Below, in pieces: positions 12,478 through 26,049 of a DNA stretch of 64,000 nt. The notes under the pieces were generated by a model that saw nothing but the letters and a program-made list of their open reading frames with translations, did not search any database and was not told the DNA's origin. How positions within the stretch are numbered: the stretch's first letter is position 1; each line of letters starts with the position of its first letter. The DNA is taken from NCBI RefSeq assembly GCF_964275005.1, contig NC_092695.1, forward strand, positions 15,577,697 to 15,641,696, in the 5' to 3' direction. Both the position numbers and the translations under genes were made by a program. The DNA comes from Diadema setosum (Eukaryota > Echinodermata > Echinoidea > Diadematoida > Diadematidae).

Positions 12478-15400
12478 GAAGAATGCAGTCCGTTTCGTTG
12501 ACATAAGTACAAGGCGTAGGTTTCCATCACACGCAGCAGGCGAAGCTTTCTGTCCTCTGAAAGCTACAGCGCCTTCCCACTACAGACATTAAAAAATGTC
12601 TGGAGCAGGACTACGGAAATAAGACTGTCGTGACCACTCAGCGCTTGGGTTAAGAGCAGTCAGTTACAGCGTCATCTATCGCGCGCTCTGATTCGTGGAA
12701 AAGTCTGCCCTCGCTGAAATGTCTCGGCAGGGCAGGTTTAATCCTGCTTGCCTGGCAAAGTCCCAATCAATTTTGTCTAGATCGACAGAGGTAATCAGGC
12801 CAATTATGAGCTCTACGGGACTTAACATACCTAAGCAGTTGATATCATCAAGCTCTTGAGGAGGCAAAGAATACTTCTCTGTTTGAATCAGCTTCACTTC
12901 ACACAATCACCGCCACCTCATGGAGTGGTGCCTAGAGTTGCGTAAATGGTGCGCATAAACGTTCCCCCTAGCAGAGAGAACAATAGTTCGAATGACTTTG
13001 AAACGTGATTAGCTCTTTTTCAGCACATTAAATGATTCATAATGAAAGCTGATGGTGAAGTCGTACATAATGTCCCTTTTTGTTGTTTTGCACTTATACG
13101 TGTGCTCTAGTGTTGTCCTCAACCTACTGTTGTCTTGACAATTAATGTTCTCTCTCTGAACAACGGTTGCTTTATATTTTCTTCTCTTATTTTTTTTTCT
13201 ATGGTCACATACATGTTACAGCAATGTAAGATATTACACCATCAACGGCAAAAATGAAGATGGCACCCATAGAGCAACGCAATAACACCTTAACGCTGCT
13301 ATCAATTTCTTAACACTTCACACACCTTTTACGCTTATCAATGCGCAGTCCAAATAAAAAACGACAGCGACGACGAAAGAAATCGGTGCAGTTGTTCACA
13401 CGAAGCATGGAGAATTTTCTCGCTAAGTCCTTGAACATATATTTGTAATGTCAATATGAGCGTGTCTTTGTTTTGTAAACTGATTAAAAGACAATTTGAT
13501 CAGTGCTGATTGAAATCTAATTATCAGCCCGAATCCGACTACAGCAACAGTTCTTATAAAGGCAGTCTTATACAATCAAGATGATTTTAACAGGTTAAAC
13601 AATGCACTCTACACACATTCTTTTTTTCTTTAATATTCGATTTGTATATCACATGAAGCACAAGGGAGTGCTCGAAGGGCACTTACCTTAAACAAGACAA
13701 AGTGGTATATTTAATGATAATGTTCAAGTAAGAATGATTAAGAGTTGAAAAGGAAGTATATATTATGTATAATCTTCCCAAAGTAATAGTAAAAAAAAAT
13801 ATAAGTGATTTATTTGCTGCAATGATTTTTTTCTTTTACTTTTGTTGTTGGTATACATGCATCTGTAATTATTCACGTTTTATTTCATATAGTTTTAAAG
13901 TAAAGTACTACAGTACTTGCATAAAATCTATCGTCTTTTCGAGCTTCCTTTTTTTTTGGGGGGGGGGGGGAGAGGTTAAGTCATTTTGCGAACTCTTAAC
14001 AATGATTCGCCTTTTTCTCACGTTCAAAAATAACACAGCTCAAGGTCCACCTTTTTTCAGTAATCCACACACATTTATAGAAACCGGACGAATTGCATGC
14101 TGTTAGCAATCAAGAGATAGATTAGATTGTGTAAATGTGCGTGCATATTGCGTAACTGTAGGGCGTGTCGTGAGATCGTCTGTAAAACACAATTTATAAC
14201 ACTTGGATATGACCATTTCAGTCATAGCTTTCTATATCCAGCTATCATAGGTTAGAAGATGACGTTTGGTCTCTGACATACTGTCCTGAACTTTGTTTCG
14301 CATTTTTAAATGGAAATGATTTAGATGATATAAGAAATGGAACTTACCAAGCGAACCGGCAGAGAGATATGTAAGCATATCATACGAATAACGTATCATC
14401 TAACATAAACACTGTTTTGTTTTGTTTTCTTTTTGATCTGTTTGTTTGTGTGTGTGTGCGTTGTTTTGTTTTGTTTTGTTTTGTTTAGTTTTGGTGGTTT
14501 TTTTTTTTTGCACCGTGCATACCAAACACAAATTCGATTTAGGTATGCCAACTCAGCCACAAAAGTCTCATACGACGTAAACCACTCTGACCTAAAATAA
14601 CGACACGTCCTAACGACCATGAACTTGGCATGTTGCCGCAATCGCGTAATTTGGGTAATACTTCTTGTAAGCCTCAGACTTTCATCGTTTCGTTTGCTCG
14701 ACGTGTTATCTATTATCAGCAATTTTCGTCAATCATCGGCTCATTTGCAAATACCTTTCCCCACATCTCGGTTAGACAGGATACGTTCTTAAGCCGTGCG
14801 GAGTTGAGACGCGTCTGAATACAGGGGACATGAAGCGAGCTTGTAAGGCTATACACGATAGGTGCGAACTCGTGAATAATCCAAACGTATTGATGACGAC
14901 AATGATGATAGCTGTGCATGGTTGTGATGATAGCAGTGATATCTCATCTTCATGTCATGTGTATGTTGTATCCATGATCAGTTTCTTATCTATGGATGAT
15001 TACGATCATGATTAGCATAATGATTACAAATTACTGATGGTTGTCGTTGCCCTGTCATCATTACCATCACCATCATGGTGATCATCGGCATCGTTTTATG
15101 GGTATAATAATGGTTGTGCCCCAAGCCAGGATGTCGTCGCTTTCCGTCTCACGTCGTTTCATCTCTCCCTCTCTCTTTTTTTTCTCTCTCTCTTTCTCTG
15201 TCTCTCTGCCCCTCGCCATATACATCGATCCTTATTGTGAACATAATATTAGCCTATAACAAGTATTCCAAGTTTTACGCTTTTATGTTTCAGCAAGAAG
15301 TTTGAACCCTGTGGGATTACAGATATATCTCTTGGTTGTTTTAATCACGTTTGCGTAAGAAGCGTCCAAGGCATCGCTTTGCGTGCTACAGCAAACCGCT

Positions 15401-16559
15401 GAACTAGTCTATTTTAAGTGTCCAAGATAATCCGTAATCAAAACTTGAGGTACGGTATCTAGTCCAAGTACTGCTGTCCCTGACAGTGTCTGCAGGAAAC
15501 TTGCATTGCCGGAAGTATCCGTGCTTGAATCAGGTGGTATATATTGTCATTTTCCTCTCTGTTCTTGTCTTTTTTTATATGTGCATATCCTCATGCCCGT
15601 AGTCTGTGGTGCAAGTGTATTTGCAAAGCCAGGCACCAGATCGATTGTAATTGTGTCATCCCTTAGCACTGAAAAGACAGTAATCAACAAACAAACAACC
15701 AGTCGAATAGTAGCACATTTTTTTTTTAGGTAACAGAAGGATCAAGTTATATTATCATGATATCATTTGCCATTACACAAGCCTATATAAATTAACACTG
15801 AGTATACATTGACACTCATACATAACAGGCATACATATTACATACTCAAAGAGGGAGAAAGGGGGAGGGGTGGAAGAAGATAGAAATGGATGTGGAGAGT
15901 TAGGAAAGAAAATATGTGTATACAATCTTTGTCCGTGGTTCATTGTGTTTTGTTGCATTGTTTTGGTCAGGACACTTTCAACCAACAAAAAACAAAGAAG
16001 ATGCTAACTTTTGTCAAATGCTATTTACATGAGATAGGACATTTTACGTTTTATTTGAACTTGGTGAGAGAGCCACAGACAGAAGACTGCTTAACGTTGG
16101 CGTCCCTTCGCCGAATCTGGTCAATATTCTGCAAGCGGGTTTTCGCTGCAAATTGAGAAATGACTTTGCAGCTTTTTACTCACGCAGGTCACGCGGAAAC
16201 GCCGCGTCCGTTGCAGATTTTTGACAAGGTTTTTCTCACGGCTTGATACGCACAGGTACCTATGAGGAACGAGGGCTCTGCAGTGGTGACTCATTTATCT
16301 GAACAGCTGTTTTGCTAGATTTGGGAATAGCTAGAACATGTGCAGTACAAGGCAACAACTCGATGACAATTTTCTGGCTCTCTCTGAAAGAAAGCAAAAG
16401 TAATAAATTGTTACCTTCAACATTTCTAGCGTTAAAGAGTCATTCGGTAGACATGTAACTTCACTCCATGTAATAACACAAAAATATCTCATTTTGCACA
16501 GATCACAGTGACCACTAACACCAGGTATCAATGGGTTAATGTCAAGCCTGTTGCACAAG
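12478..16559. other. intergenic, low-complexity rich
   Basis: No gene recognised. The stretch holds a G tract near 13959-13970, TTTTG repeats at about 14404-14490, a CT-rich tract near 15165-15210, and ATG/ATC-rich sequence near 14890-15090. An open minus-strand frame at 12676-12906 (76 codons) has an ordinary-looking composition but no recognisable family, so I do not call it. Confidence 0.5.
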
Positions 16560-18605
16560 CCTTAAAAGAAAACTGTACTGACGTTTTCTAATTGTCTGAT
16601 AATTCTAATGTACATTTTTGATGCCTACTATTGGAAAGAGAGGATTGTAAAACCCAGGATAAGCCTGTAATGACTTTTTGAAAAAAATGAAAACGAGCAA
16701 GCCATGGAACGATCCGCACAATTTGGCCTACGTCACAGGTGCTCTTGGTGCACAACTCCGACATTAGCAAGACGAACTACATAATGCCAATTTACTGATG
16801 AAATCTCACACGAAGTACTGCAAAAGCTGTTATTTAGTATAATTGCAATATGGAGCTATAATAAACATGTTAAACAGTATCTATTAATCTTTAAAAGCAA
16901 TCTCTTCAACAGCTTTTTTATTTAGATAAAACTTGTGGGGAAATTCCAGATATGCAAAATGAAACTGGCATCGTTATCCGAACGTGCTGCCCATAGAAGA
17001 CTGTGTGTAAGTAACGTTACGCATTGATGATCATCATGATCGAGCGATGGTTCGCCAGTTCAAACTATCTAACGTAGATGAGGGCTGAGTGAATCTAAAT
17101 CCAAATGTAGATAGACTCTCTTCAACGGCACGCACGATTTACACTTAGTGAGATGAAAACGGTACCCAGTACACATAGACTCTGAAATACTAGGACTAGG
17201 ACTACTGAGCAGTCAAGGAGTAGGTTCTACGTGGCAGTCCAAGTTTTGATGAGTAGGCCCTACACTCACTCACCGTCGACATTGCAGCTGTAGGCCCTAT
17301 GTGCACAGCGCTAATAAGGCACAACGTAACGTTACATACCCCTGCTGCCAGAACTTGAAGAAAGTCCAGACGAAAGTCCAGACTCCAGATCTAGATCTGG
17401 ACCCTTGTCCTGCAGGCATTGTTCCTGTGCTGGATTTTTCAGGTAAGGTATCTGCTTTATGGATTTCCGATGTTTTGTAGTCGAGATAAATCTCATAGTG
17501 GTGTTATTTACACCAAGGACTAATGTTAGATCTAACAGTTTGTTTCAGTAGGCCTACGTACTAGGACCCATATCTCGGAAGAGTGGCGTGACCACGTAGA
17601 TTCTAACACAGTGTCGCCGCTTCGCGATCCCAGCGCTGGTGTATAGGTATAGTGCTAGCGTACTTCCGTATCCATGTAGATATCTCAAAATTCACCTTGC
17701 CAAATGGCACCAAACTCACAGGAAATACTTTATGATTCATATCCAACAGCTCACGTTAATTTCAAACAAATCACATGTCGGGAAGCGTAAGTGTAGATGT
17801 CGACTTTCCTGTCGGCGTCGCTAAAAATAATCTGCTCTACGACTAACACGAGTGATTGCGGCCAGGCCCTACCTACCTGCTGCGCACGCACAGACTGAAG
17901 TTAGCCATTTAATATCATGAGACAAATCTTTCAAGTAATCGGGGGCAATAAATACATTTACAAATTATTTGTGGTAAGTTGAATGAAAAATGTAGTTCCT
18001 ATATCACACAAGTCGCAAAAATCATTACACTTTTGAGTTTAGTTCTCGCGTAAATTCCCCGTTCGCACAGTACTAGTCGGCTAACTTCAGTTCTAGATTG
18101 TGCATCTTGCGTTCGCCAAGATCTCTCGCGAAGAGTGAGTTTTTTTTTGAGTGACGACTTGAAAGTCGACGTCAATATAGATACTTCTCGATTACTGATT
18201 TCGTTCAAATATAAGAGAATACTTTGAAATATTCTATGAAGTATATCCTGTAATTTTGGTGCGATTTGGTTTGGTGAAATTTGAGATATCTACATGGATA
18301 GAACAGTATACACAAGCGCCACCTGCTAGCTAAATTAGGCCTAAGCGTCGTCTGCTACTCGATACGAATTGACGCACGCGTATGCGAGCACTTGTAATCA
18401 GTAATAGTGAGAGCACCTGTGACATCATAACATCCGGTCTCGTCAGCTCATTAGCATAATTCTCACCTAAAAAGTTCCATTTTTAACATTAAATTACGGA
18501 CTTAATCGTTATGAAATTTTGATTCTGTTTGCACCGCTGGGTTTTTTTTTTTTGAATTAAAAGAACAACATATAAAAAAATAGAAAACCGGTAAAATGCC
18601 CTTTT
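16560..18605 (+). repeat. 2-kb dispersed repeat, copy 2
   Basis: This is a second copy of the sequence at 958-3003, same orientation, with only scattered differences. It starts abruptly at CTTAAAAGAAAACTGTACTG after unrelated DNA, so the LINE tail codons seen upstream of copy 1 are absent. That is what a 5'-truncated LINE insertion would look like. The internal inverted repeat is kept (about 17600-17825 with about 18130-18320). The right end, CCCTTTTAA, is shared with copy 1 and is immediately followed by a TIR element. Confidence 0.75.
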
Positions 18606-18607
18606 AA

Positions 18608-19044
18608 AGGGATGGTACAGTATTGGTAGAGGTGAGAATTGGGCTTTTAACTTTTTGCGAGATATTAAGAAATCGTTTGTAAAATAGTACAGAGCGTGCC
18701 TTTCTAAGAGGAATTCAAAGTTTATTTGATGAAAATCGGTTTTGGAATGGCTGAGACATCAAAAAATAAAGTAAAACAAAGCGATCATAATAAAAGGTGG
18801 GTCCCACATTTTACTGAAGTTGCTCTGTTTTCGGGTATCTCAGCCATTTCAAAACCAATTCCAAAAGGCGCCAAATCCATAATTTTTCAATGGACTTAGC
18901 GCCTTTTGGAAGCAAGCTCTTCAAATAAACGTTGAATTCCTTTTAGAATTACATGCTCTTGTATTTCATAAGAGGTTTCTCGTAATCTCACCCCAAAATG
19001 TTAGAAACCCGAGGTTAGGTCTCAACCAAAACTATAAGATCCCT
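18608..19044 (+). mobile_element. non-autonomous TIR element, AGGGATGG family, copy B
   Basis: Ends AGGGATGGTACAGTATTGG and AACCAAAACTATAAGATCCCT form terminal inverted repeats. Both sides are flanked by TTAA (18604-18607 and 19045-19048), so a TTAA target duplication is supported here. It sits exactly on the right border of the 2-kb repeat. An internal hairpin (CCAAAAGGCGC at about 18861 against GCGCCTTTTGG at about 18899) makes it longer than its relatives. Non-coding. Confidence 0.8.
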
Positions 19045-22000
19045 TTAACACAGACCAATGAATATAATTCACAAGATCACAAAGTTATTAATCACATCAG
19101 TTTTGGGTTTGTGAATATTGAAAGTGCAAAATATGTTTTTTATGCTTATCTGACTTTATATTTAAAGAACAGGAATATGTTTCGCCTGTTGTTATACAGA
19201 TACAGAGCCTGCAGCACCCCAATCAATACAAAATACATGAGATTAAGCACAAAGAGAATAAAGAATGCATTACATGATTTCTCATTAAACACTAAAGCAT
19301 TTCTGTGATCTGTTATCCTTTCTGGTATTTGTGTTTCTCTCTTTGTTCTGTTCATTCAAAATGTTTTGTTTGTTTGTCTCATACATATCCTTCTGTACCT
19401 AGTTCGTAAGGGGAGTCTGTATTACATGTGTATGTGCATGGTTTGTTTTGTGATTTCTTTTGTTTCACAACTCGTCTTGTGACTGTTGGTAGCACAATGT
19501 TACGAGCAGAAGACGATAGCGTATCGGAAAGCACGAGGTTGTCGTGGCTGCAAGGTGCAATGCCACATCAGATCAGGGAGGTGAGCACTGATCTCTTCAA
19601 GAGTTTGAGAATTTGATTGCCGTTGGTTATGACTGCAAACGGCCTTCAATATCTTGTTGACAGGACTGTGAATAAGACGAGGTATGGAGGTAGAAAAAAA
19701 AGGAGATAAGTAAGTAGTTAAATAGATAGTCAGATAGATGGAAGGGAGAAAGAGAGATGAAAAGAGGAGATGGACGAGGACAGGGGGTTGGGAAGGAAGG
19801 AGCATGTAATTGGCAAGGGGAATCAGCGGAACACCTATCATATCACCACCCTCATCTTTCATCTCCCAATTTCATGTCTTCCCCAAGTAACTCTAGTGGC
19901 TTCGTAAATAGGATGTAAAATTATGCGCATAAGCCGTCAATCTGTTCAAAGGGGGGATTGTGCATTGCACGGATTGTCAAGTTTTAAGTTCCCGCTGTTA
20001 CCGTGGAGACAGCCGCGAGTCTGATGACTGGGCGAGGATATCGCCTGAGTTTGTTTACAAGTTGCCGCGTGAGTGAATCACATGAAATGGGGTGGGGATA
20101 TAAACAGGATATTCATAATAAGCTTTCCGAAGAACATTTTGAATTACAAGGCGATATAGGAAATCCGCCGCACTAATCATTGCAATACACTGACGTCAAA
20201 GACAGACTATACTATTAAAATTTAGAAAGCTTGTATCCAAGAGAAACCGACAAATTTACAGCAACAAATGGAAGAAGATATGTGATTTGACTTAAAATAA
20301 ATTCCACTGGGATGGGGAATCACATTGGTCATATCAATTTGAAACACCGAAAAGTAAGGTTTAAATTGTTGGAATAACTCCTCTCCATAATCGGTGTGAT
20401 AGAAGCTAATCTGATTATAGATAACCAATTACCTGAGAGTATTCAAAGCCGGTATTTTGTAGTTACTATTTGGTGGCTGTCACCATGACTACCTAGCTAG
20501 GGTTTTATAAAAACCTTGTTTGGCGATGTAGCTCTGTGTGCAAGAGGAGTAGGTAGGCCTTCAGCTGTCGAGTCCAACAATCATAGCGGGCAGGTTGACT
20601 GACGGCAGGAAACGATCCTGAGCCTGATCATGTGATCCAAAAGTGGGCGCGCTTGCATTGAGAGAAGATAAGTGTGAAGAACTCATCTACATTGTTAACT
20701 ACGAAAAAAAAAAGCGGAAACAATCCATGTCGCCTTGTAAGACTGCCTGACCGATGCGGATATGCCTTGTCATATGATTCTAGACAGGGCCTCGTTATTC
20801 CAATTATCACTCTTTCGTCAGCTGCTAGAAAAATCTCACTTTTGGCTTATTTTCAAAACATCTGTTTGCTAGAACATTTGGTATGACACATAACGTTCGC
20901 TGCAAGGCAGCATGTTTTCACTGTGAATTGTTTGCTGCATTCGCATTCAAACACATTTGACAAACATTGTAAAGATTTTACCCAGTACAATAGTGCAGTA
21001 GATCTATTAATTTTCTTTACACTCATAAAATCGGCGCTCCGTTGCATTTTTCTATGAAGAGAGCATAAAACAAAGTAAAACATGTTAAGTGACATTGTCC
21101 TCCGTTTGACTGAACTATGAATGGATAACGTGACTGCGGACCATGTGCCTATAGAATAGCTGAATTATGAGATTATCGCTCCCACAAGTATGCTTCTTAA
21201 TTTGTCTCCACTATGCACTTGCAGTAGATCATTTCAAAAACATCAAAATAATGTAGTAAACGGATGATTCAGCAACAATCATATCGGCTTTTCACTGTTA
21301 CTGTCCTCCAGTAAAAGGGGCGACTACAACAATGAAAAATGATAGAACATCAAAAACAAACAAACACACCAACAAAACAGAACAAAACCAAACAGACTTT
21401 CGTAGTTTGTCATAACCGTATGGTGACTTCTTACACACATTGCAGTAACCACACGGAGTTCTACACATAATATGATAATGTAATACTAGTAACCTGTGGA
21501 CTTGTATAACAAGGGTCGTGATGATATTACATAATCACTTGTGCCTTTTATGGCTATATGCACAAGTACAACCGCTCATCTGTCTTTATTTCTCTAGATC
21601 TTACTCTTCATCCCTTATCTCATGTATGTAATAAATAATGTCCTACTTACACTACTTGTAACCATTTCGTTGATGATTATGGCGTCTTAAATTAGAACGT
21701 TTCATATTCTCTAATGATTCAATAGTATTATACACCTGTATAATCACTATGTGAGATTTCTTTCATATTGGATTTGTACTGACTGCAATGTTAGGCCTTG
21801 TATTTATTTGCCCGTGGATGGTGATAGTTCTCATTTTAGGTATAGACTAATAAATCAATCAAATCACGTTGACGGTTAGCACTGTCATGACTGCAGAATA
21901 TTAAAGTGAAAATCCATTGGATGTCAAATTTGACATCAATAACCAATTTATAGACTACAGTCACGTGAACACAATACTAACCGAACAAAATTAAACAGCG

Positions 22001-22094
22001 AATGTAACGGTGAATGTAAGACATTTCAACGTTTCATCTGTTTGCTTGATTTTTTCAAGCATTCGCGACCTCATTGGTAACAAATAAGATATCA
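19045..22094. other. intergenic, nothing coding recognised
   Basis: AT-rich DNA. Near 21840-21865 the sequence AATAAATCAATCAAATCA resembles the simple 3' tails of some LINEs, with no readable ORF before it. An 18-bp perfect palindrome, GATGTCAAATTTGACATC, lies at 21920-21937. No gene supported. Confidence 0.5.
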
Positions 22095-22724
22095 AAGAGG
22101 AAATCCAATCCAAATATAACTTAGTCTGATAAAAAAGAGTAAAATCTTATGAGTTCAACGGTAAAAATTTGACTGAAATCGGATGAAAAATAAGGAAGTT
22201 ATAACATTTTAAAGTTTTGCTAATTTCTTTAAAACAGTTCTTGTACAGTGGATCTGAATATGCAAATGAGTGAGCCAACCTTGTCATACCCTCACAATTT
22301 TCCAATGATCGTGTGCAAAAAAAAAAAAAAAAAGAATGACGAAAATTCAATGTTTCTGTCATTGAAGTCTGAAACGTGACGTTATTCCTGATGAATAACT
22401 GTAGAATAGTGATCTTTTAGATATATGAGGATTTGATCCTCAGGCATAATTGCGTTTGAATGAAAAACTGGAAATTTCAGAATTTTATGTACAAACCATA
22501 TGGTAAGTTGTGAGAGAATGACATGCTCACTTTCCGTTTGCATATTCATATTTACTGTTCAAGAACTGTTCCCCCCCCCAAAAAAAAAAATAGCGAAACT
22601 TCAAAACGTCATAACTTCCTTGTTTTTTTTTATCCAATTTCGATCAAATTTATACCGTTGAACTCGTAATATTTTACTCTTTCTTATAAGACTAACTTAT
22701 ACTTGGAGTGGATTTCCCCTTTAA
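22095..22724. mobile_element. long fold-back element (GGGGAAATCCACTCC family)
   Basis: The left arm (about 22095-22275) and right arm (about 22540-22724) are imperfect inverted copies. AGAGTAAAAT.TTA.GAGTTCAACGGTA, GGAAGTTAT and ACAGTTCTTG.ACAGT occur on the left in plus orientation and on the right as reverse complement. The outer end reads AAAGGGGAAATCCACTCCAA on the minus strand of the right arm. I remember closely similar dispersed sequence as abundant in echinoderm genomes (recall, not searched). Non-coding. Confidence 0.75.
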
Positions 22725-25700
22725 TATGATCCCACTCGCTTGCAAATAAGTATTCTTTTAAAAAATCATTTTGTGACGCAAACTCGAAAAAAGAAAAAAG
22801 ATAATTCTTTGAAATATTCTTGTAAATTAGCAGTGGTGACTTTTCACAAGGTAGGGGATGAAGTTGCTTATTGTAAAAATAGACTTCACATTTTTCCATG
22901 TACAGGTTGTTCGTGATTATCACGACCGATATCACTACCGTTTCGCGAAAATATGCGAAATTTTGAAATGTCGCGACTTCCTTTTCTGCTTGACCGATAT
23001 ATACAAAACTGCATGGTATTGATCTGTTTACTTGCCTGAACTCTTCTCATTAGGTTCAAGCTCATCGTGGATTGGATTGCTATTCTAATTTCAGGTATCT
23101 TCATCACCCGTTGCCACCATCTCTTCAGTCAGCGTCGATCCTGGTAGTCACCGCCCCGGTCATCATGTCGTTAATTGTGTCATCGATGCGTTCGTGAGCT
23201 TAAAGTTCATTACAGTTAAGTTTCATAAGGCTAAATTAGCCTTATCAAACTTAACTGTAATGAACTTATCAATTGATGATGACACAGTCAGCACTCGCAC
23301 AATCAAAGGTCATTGTCACAAACACCAATACAATCGGAAGAAACAGCATCAGCGATAGCAATTGACATCAACTTCACTAAAAGGAGGGCAATAATTACGT
23401 CAACTCATACACAGTCACAGAAAAGTTGTCTCAACAGCAGCACGGGCAATTTTGACTTTAATCACCACGAACTTGATCGTAACAATCTTGGTCAACGCTA
23501 TCACAACTATCAATTAAATTATCGAGAAATAACGAAGAGAAACACTTCATTATGATCATGAATTCATAAAGCATGAAATTTTATTACATTTTCGTAAAAA
23601 TACATGTACAATGGCATATAACAACGTCAAGCGCAGAACTGTTGAGGCTAATGCACATAAGGCATTATTACAGCTATCAATAATCATATGGATATTTATG
23701 AAAGGACTGTGCATAATTATGTTCAATCTCTAGTATTTCGTTTTGAACAATTACCGACTTGAATAAAAATATTTTCCATGAACCTCAACGATGTGAGTAT
23801 TGAACATTCACGGCAGAGTCTAAAACATCTGTACATTTAGAATATACTACAATATACAACGAATCTCAGAGTTTGTTGATGCGTACGTCCATGCTGCTGG
23901 CATGATTCTATACTCCTTTCTCTTCGATGTCAAAGATGTATAAAACGCATAAGACATTATTCACACACATCGTATACTGAAATTCTGTCTTTTGTTTTCT
24001 TGTTGTCTTTTTCCCCTATGAGTATCAGAATGTAACGCATGTGATTAGAATCGAACGGGACTAATGAAGACTAAAAGACACTTTGTAATCCTCATAGCTG
24101 GCACTCTTTGAGTTAAGTTTGGCATCCAACCAGCTCCGGAGCTAAAGTCTGGCATTAAGCACACACTTCAACCGTCATCCTGGATGCTGCGACTCCACGT
24201 ATGTTTCCCGAAAGAAGTAATTTGGTGCCAACTCCACCCAGTATGAGATACGTCATAACAAGATGTGTTACCATGTAATAGATTCTCGGGGTTCGGGGGG
24301 GGGGGGGTAAGAATGATAATTGGGAACATGAGACATGAACTCTGCATAGGAAAAAGAAACAAGGAAAGATTATTCAAGAAGGTAAAATATATTTCAAAAG
24401 AAGTATGAGTACGCATCGTCATAAGTACGGGTGGATTATACGCAATATATGCACATACCTATGTCTGTGTATTACGAGAATTTATAAATTCTTTCTCATC
24501 ATCAGCGCCATGAGTTTACTTTCCTGCTGAATCTTCATCAATTTCCAATATTTGTCCTTATGAATGTAGTCATCATTCTATGTAGCATTAGTAATATCAC
24601 TATTGTAACTATCATTTCAATTTTGATGTTGATCAATTCTCAACGTTATCAATATATATATATATATCTCATTTCTTCTCTGTTTACTTCAGTTGCAACT
24701 GAGAGCATGTAAAGAAATAGTCGTGACTGATTCCTCGTGAATTAAAGCCACTCCAGGTTCGATAAGAAAAAGCAAAATGTTTCTTTCTTCGTATAAACTC
24801 ATCATATACCGATTACATTAATCACTGTTCATAACCACCCGAGCTGTCGCAAATTATTAGTAGCTGCAAATGATGTGCGCGTGTAATCTAGACAACATTC
24901 ATATTATAAGGACAAAATATAATACTAAATATCATGCCAACGCAGCATGCGCTATAAACCTGAACAAAGGATCAAATATGCAATGCCATGTTTACTACGC
25001 TTGCTCAGCTGTCCAATATGGCAGCATATCACAACAATGCCATCAACTGTATTCGGCTCATGCCTATGATTCATCACATCAGTGTCTTACGTACTGCGGC
25101 AAACGTGTGTTAGCACTGATTGACCACTGCATGGGAAATGGAAATTAGACAGCAAGTTTTTGATTTTGTTCTCCGAGATTGAAATGTTGACAATAGTTCT
25201 TATTCCCTTTACAGAATATGAACTCATTGAATAACGGATGAGTGGTCAGTAGTGCCTATGAAATACCGTATGTGTGCATATATAAGGACTACTACAATGT
25301 CAAGAATACATATTCATTCTGCACATGCATACATTGATGATGGTAATGGTCAGCAGCATGTTGAGTGCAATCTTATGAAAAAACGAGCTATGCTGGGTGC
25401 TATATGAAAAATGGATCCACAATGTGTGTGGAATGACACGGACTATCAGCCATTGCCAGTCTAAGTAGAGGATTGTTATGCCACTGATGACATGATCCCT
25501 GTTATGATAGGCTTTAGGACAAAAGACTCGGCTGGCGTCTGTCTCTTCCATCAGCACTCGATCTTCCCTGTCTCTACACCTTATCTTTAATACAATGGTT
25601 AGGAACAGATGAATAAAAAACAAATACAAAAACCTCAGTAACACTGTGAAGTTATAGTATCAAAGTCTAATTTGATGACATTCTGAATATTGCGATAAAG

Positions 25701-26049
25701 CATTAGTGAAGGGCAAAATATAATGAGGCCAATGTCATCGCTATGTTATGGTGGATACAAAAGGACTTTATGAGAGATTTTCACAACATAAAGAGGTTTG
25801 TTAATAGTCTGACAATGTCTTCAAACATTACATCGTGCAGTAAATATTATGATTTACAGGAAGTAATCAATGTCAGCAAGGTTTGTTCTTTCCTTGTCTA
25901 TGCATTACTGTTTAAGCAATCATACAAGTTTGTATTGATCGTCAATGCTTTTTTTGTCCCTCTAAACAGCTAATATCTCAGTCATCATATACCGAGTTTG
26001 TAAATCACTTTGGAGTACAAAAACGCACTCATATACACACGTACATAGA
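22725..26049. other. intergenic with one strong hairpin
   Basis: No gene recognised. It contains the hairpin at 23203-23267, a G tract near 24296-24307 and a short TA run near 24652. An open frame at 24870-25148 (92 codons, eight or so cysteines) has no recognisable family and no distinct base composition, so it is not called. Confidence 0.45.
23203..23267. repeat. 65-bp near-perfect hairpin
   Basis: AAGTTCATTACAGTTAAGTT followed by (C)ATAAGGCTAA pairs with TTAGCCTTAT(C) followed by AACTTAACTGTAATGAACTT. The 32-bp arms have one mismatch and a single-base centre. Weaker pairing continues outside (GTGTCATC near 23178 against GATGACAC near 23277). It could be a small fold-back element or a microRNA-like precursor; the near-perfect pairing favours a recent fold-back. 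Confidence 0.85.

Noticed and set aside
12676-12906. 76-codon minus-strand frame (MCEVKLIQTEKYSLPPQELD...)
   Set aside because: Reads like ordinary protein and begins with ATG, but I can place it in no family, and no neighbouring exon or repeat partner is visible. Evidence is too thin to call it a gene or an element.
24870-25148. 92-codon cysteine-containing plus-strand frame
   Set aside because: No signal peptide, no regular cysteine spacing, and base composition like the surroundings.
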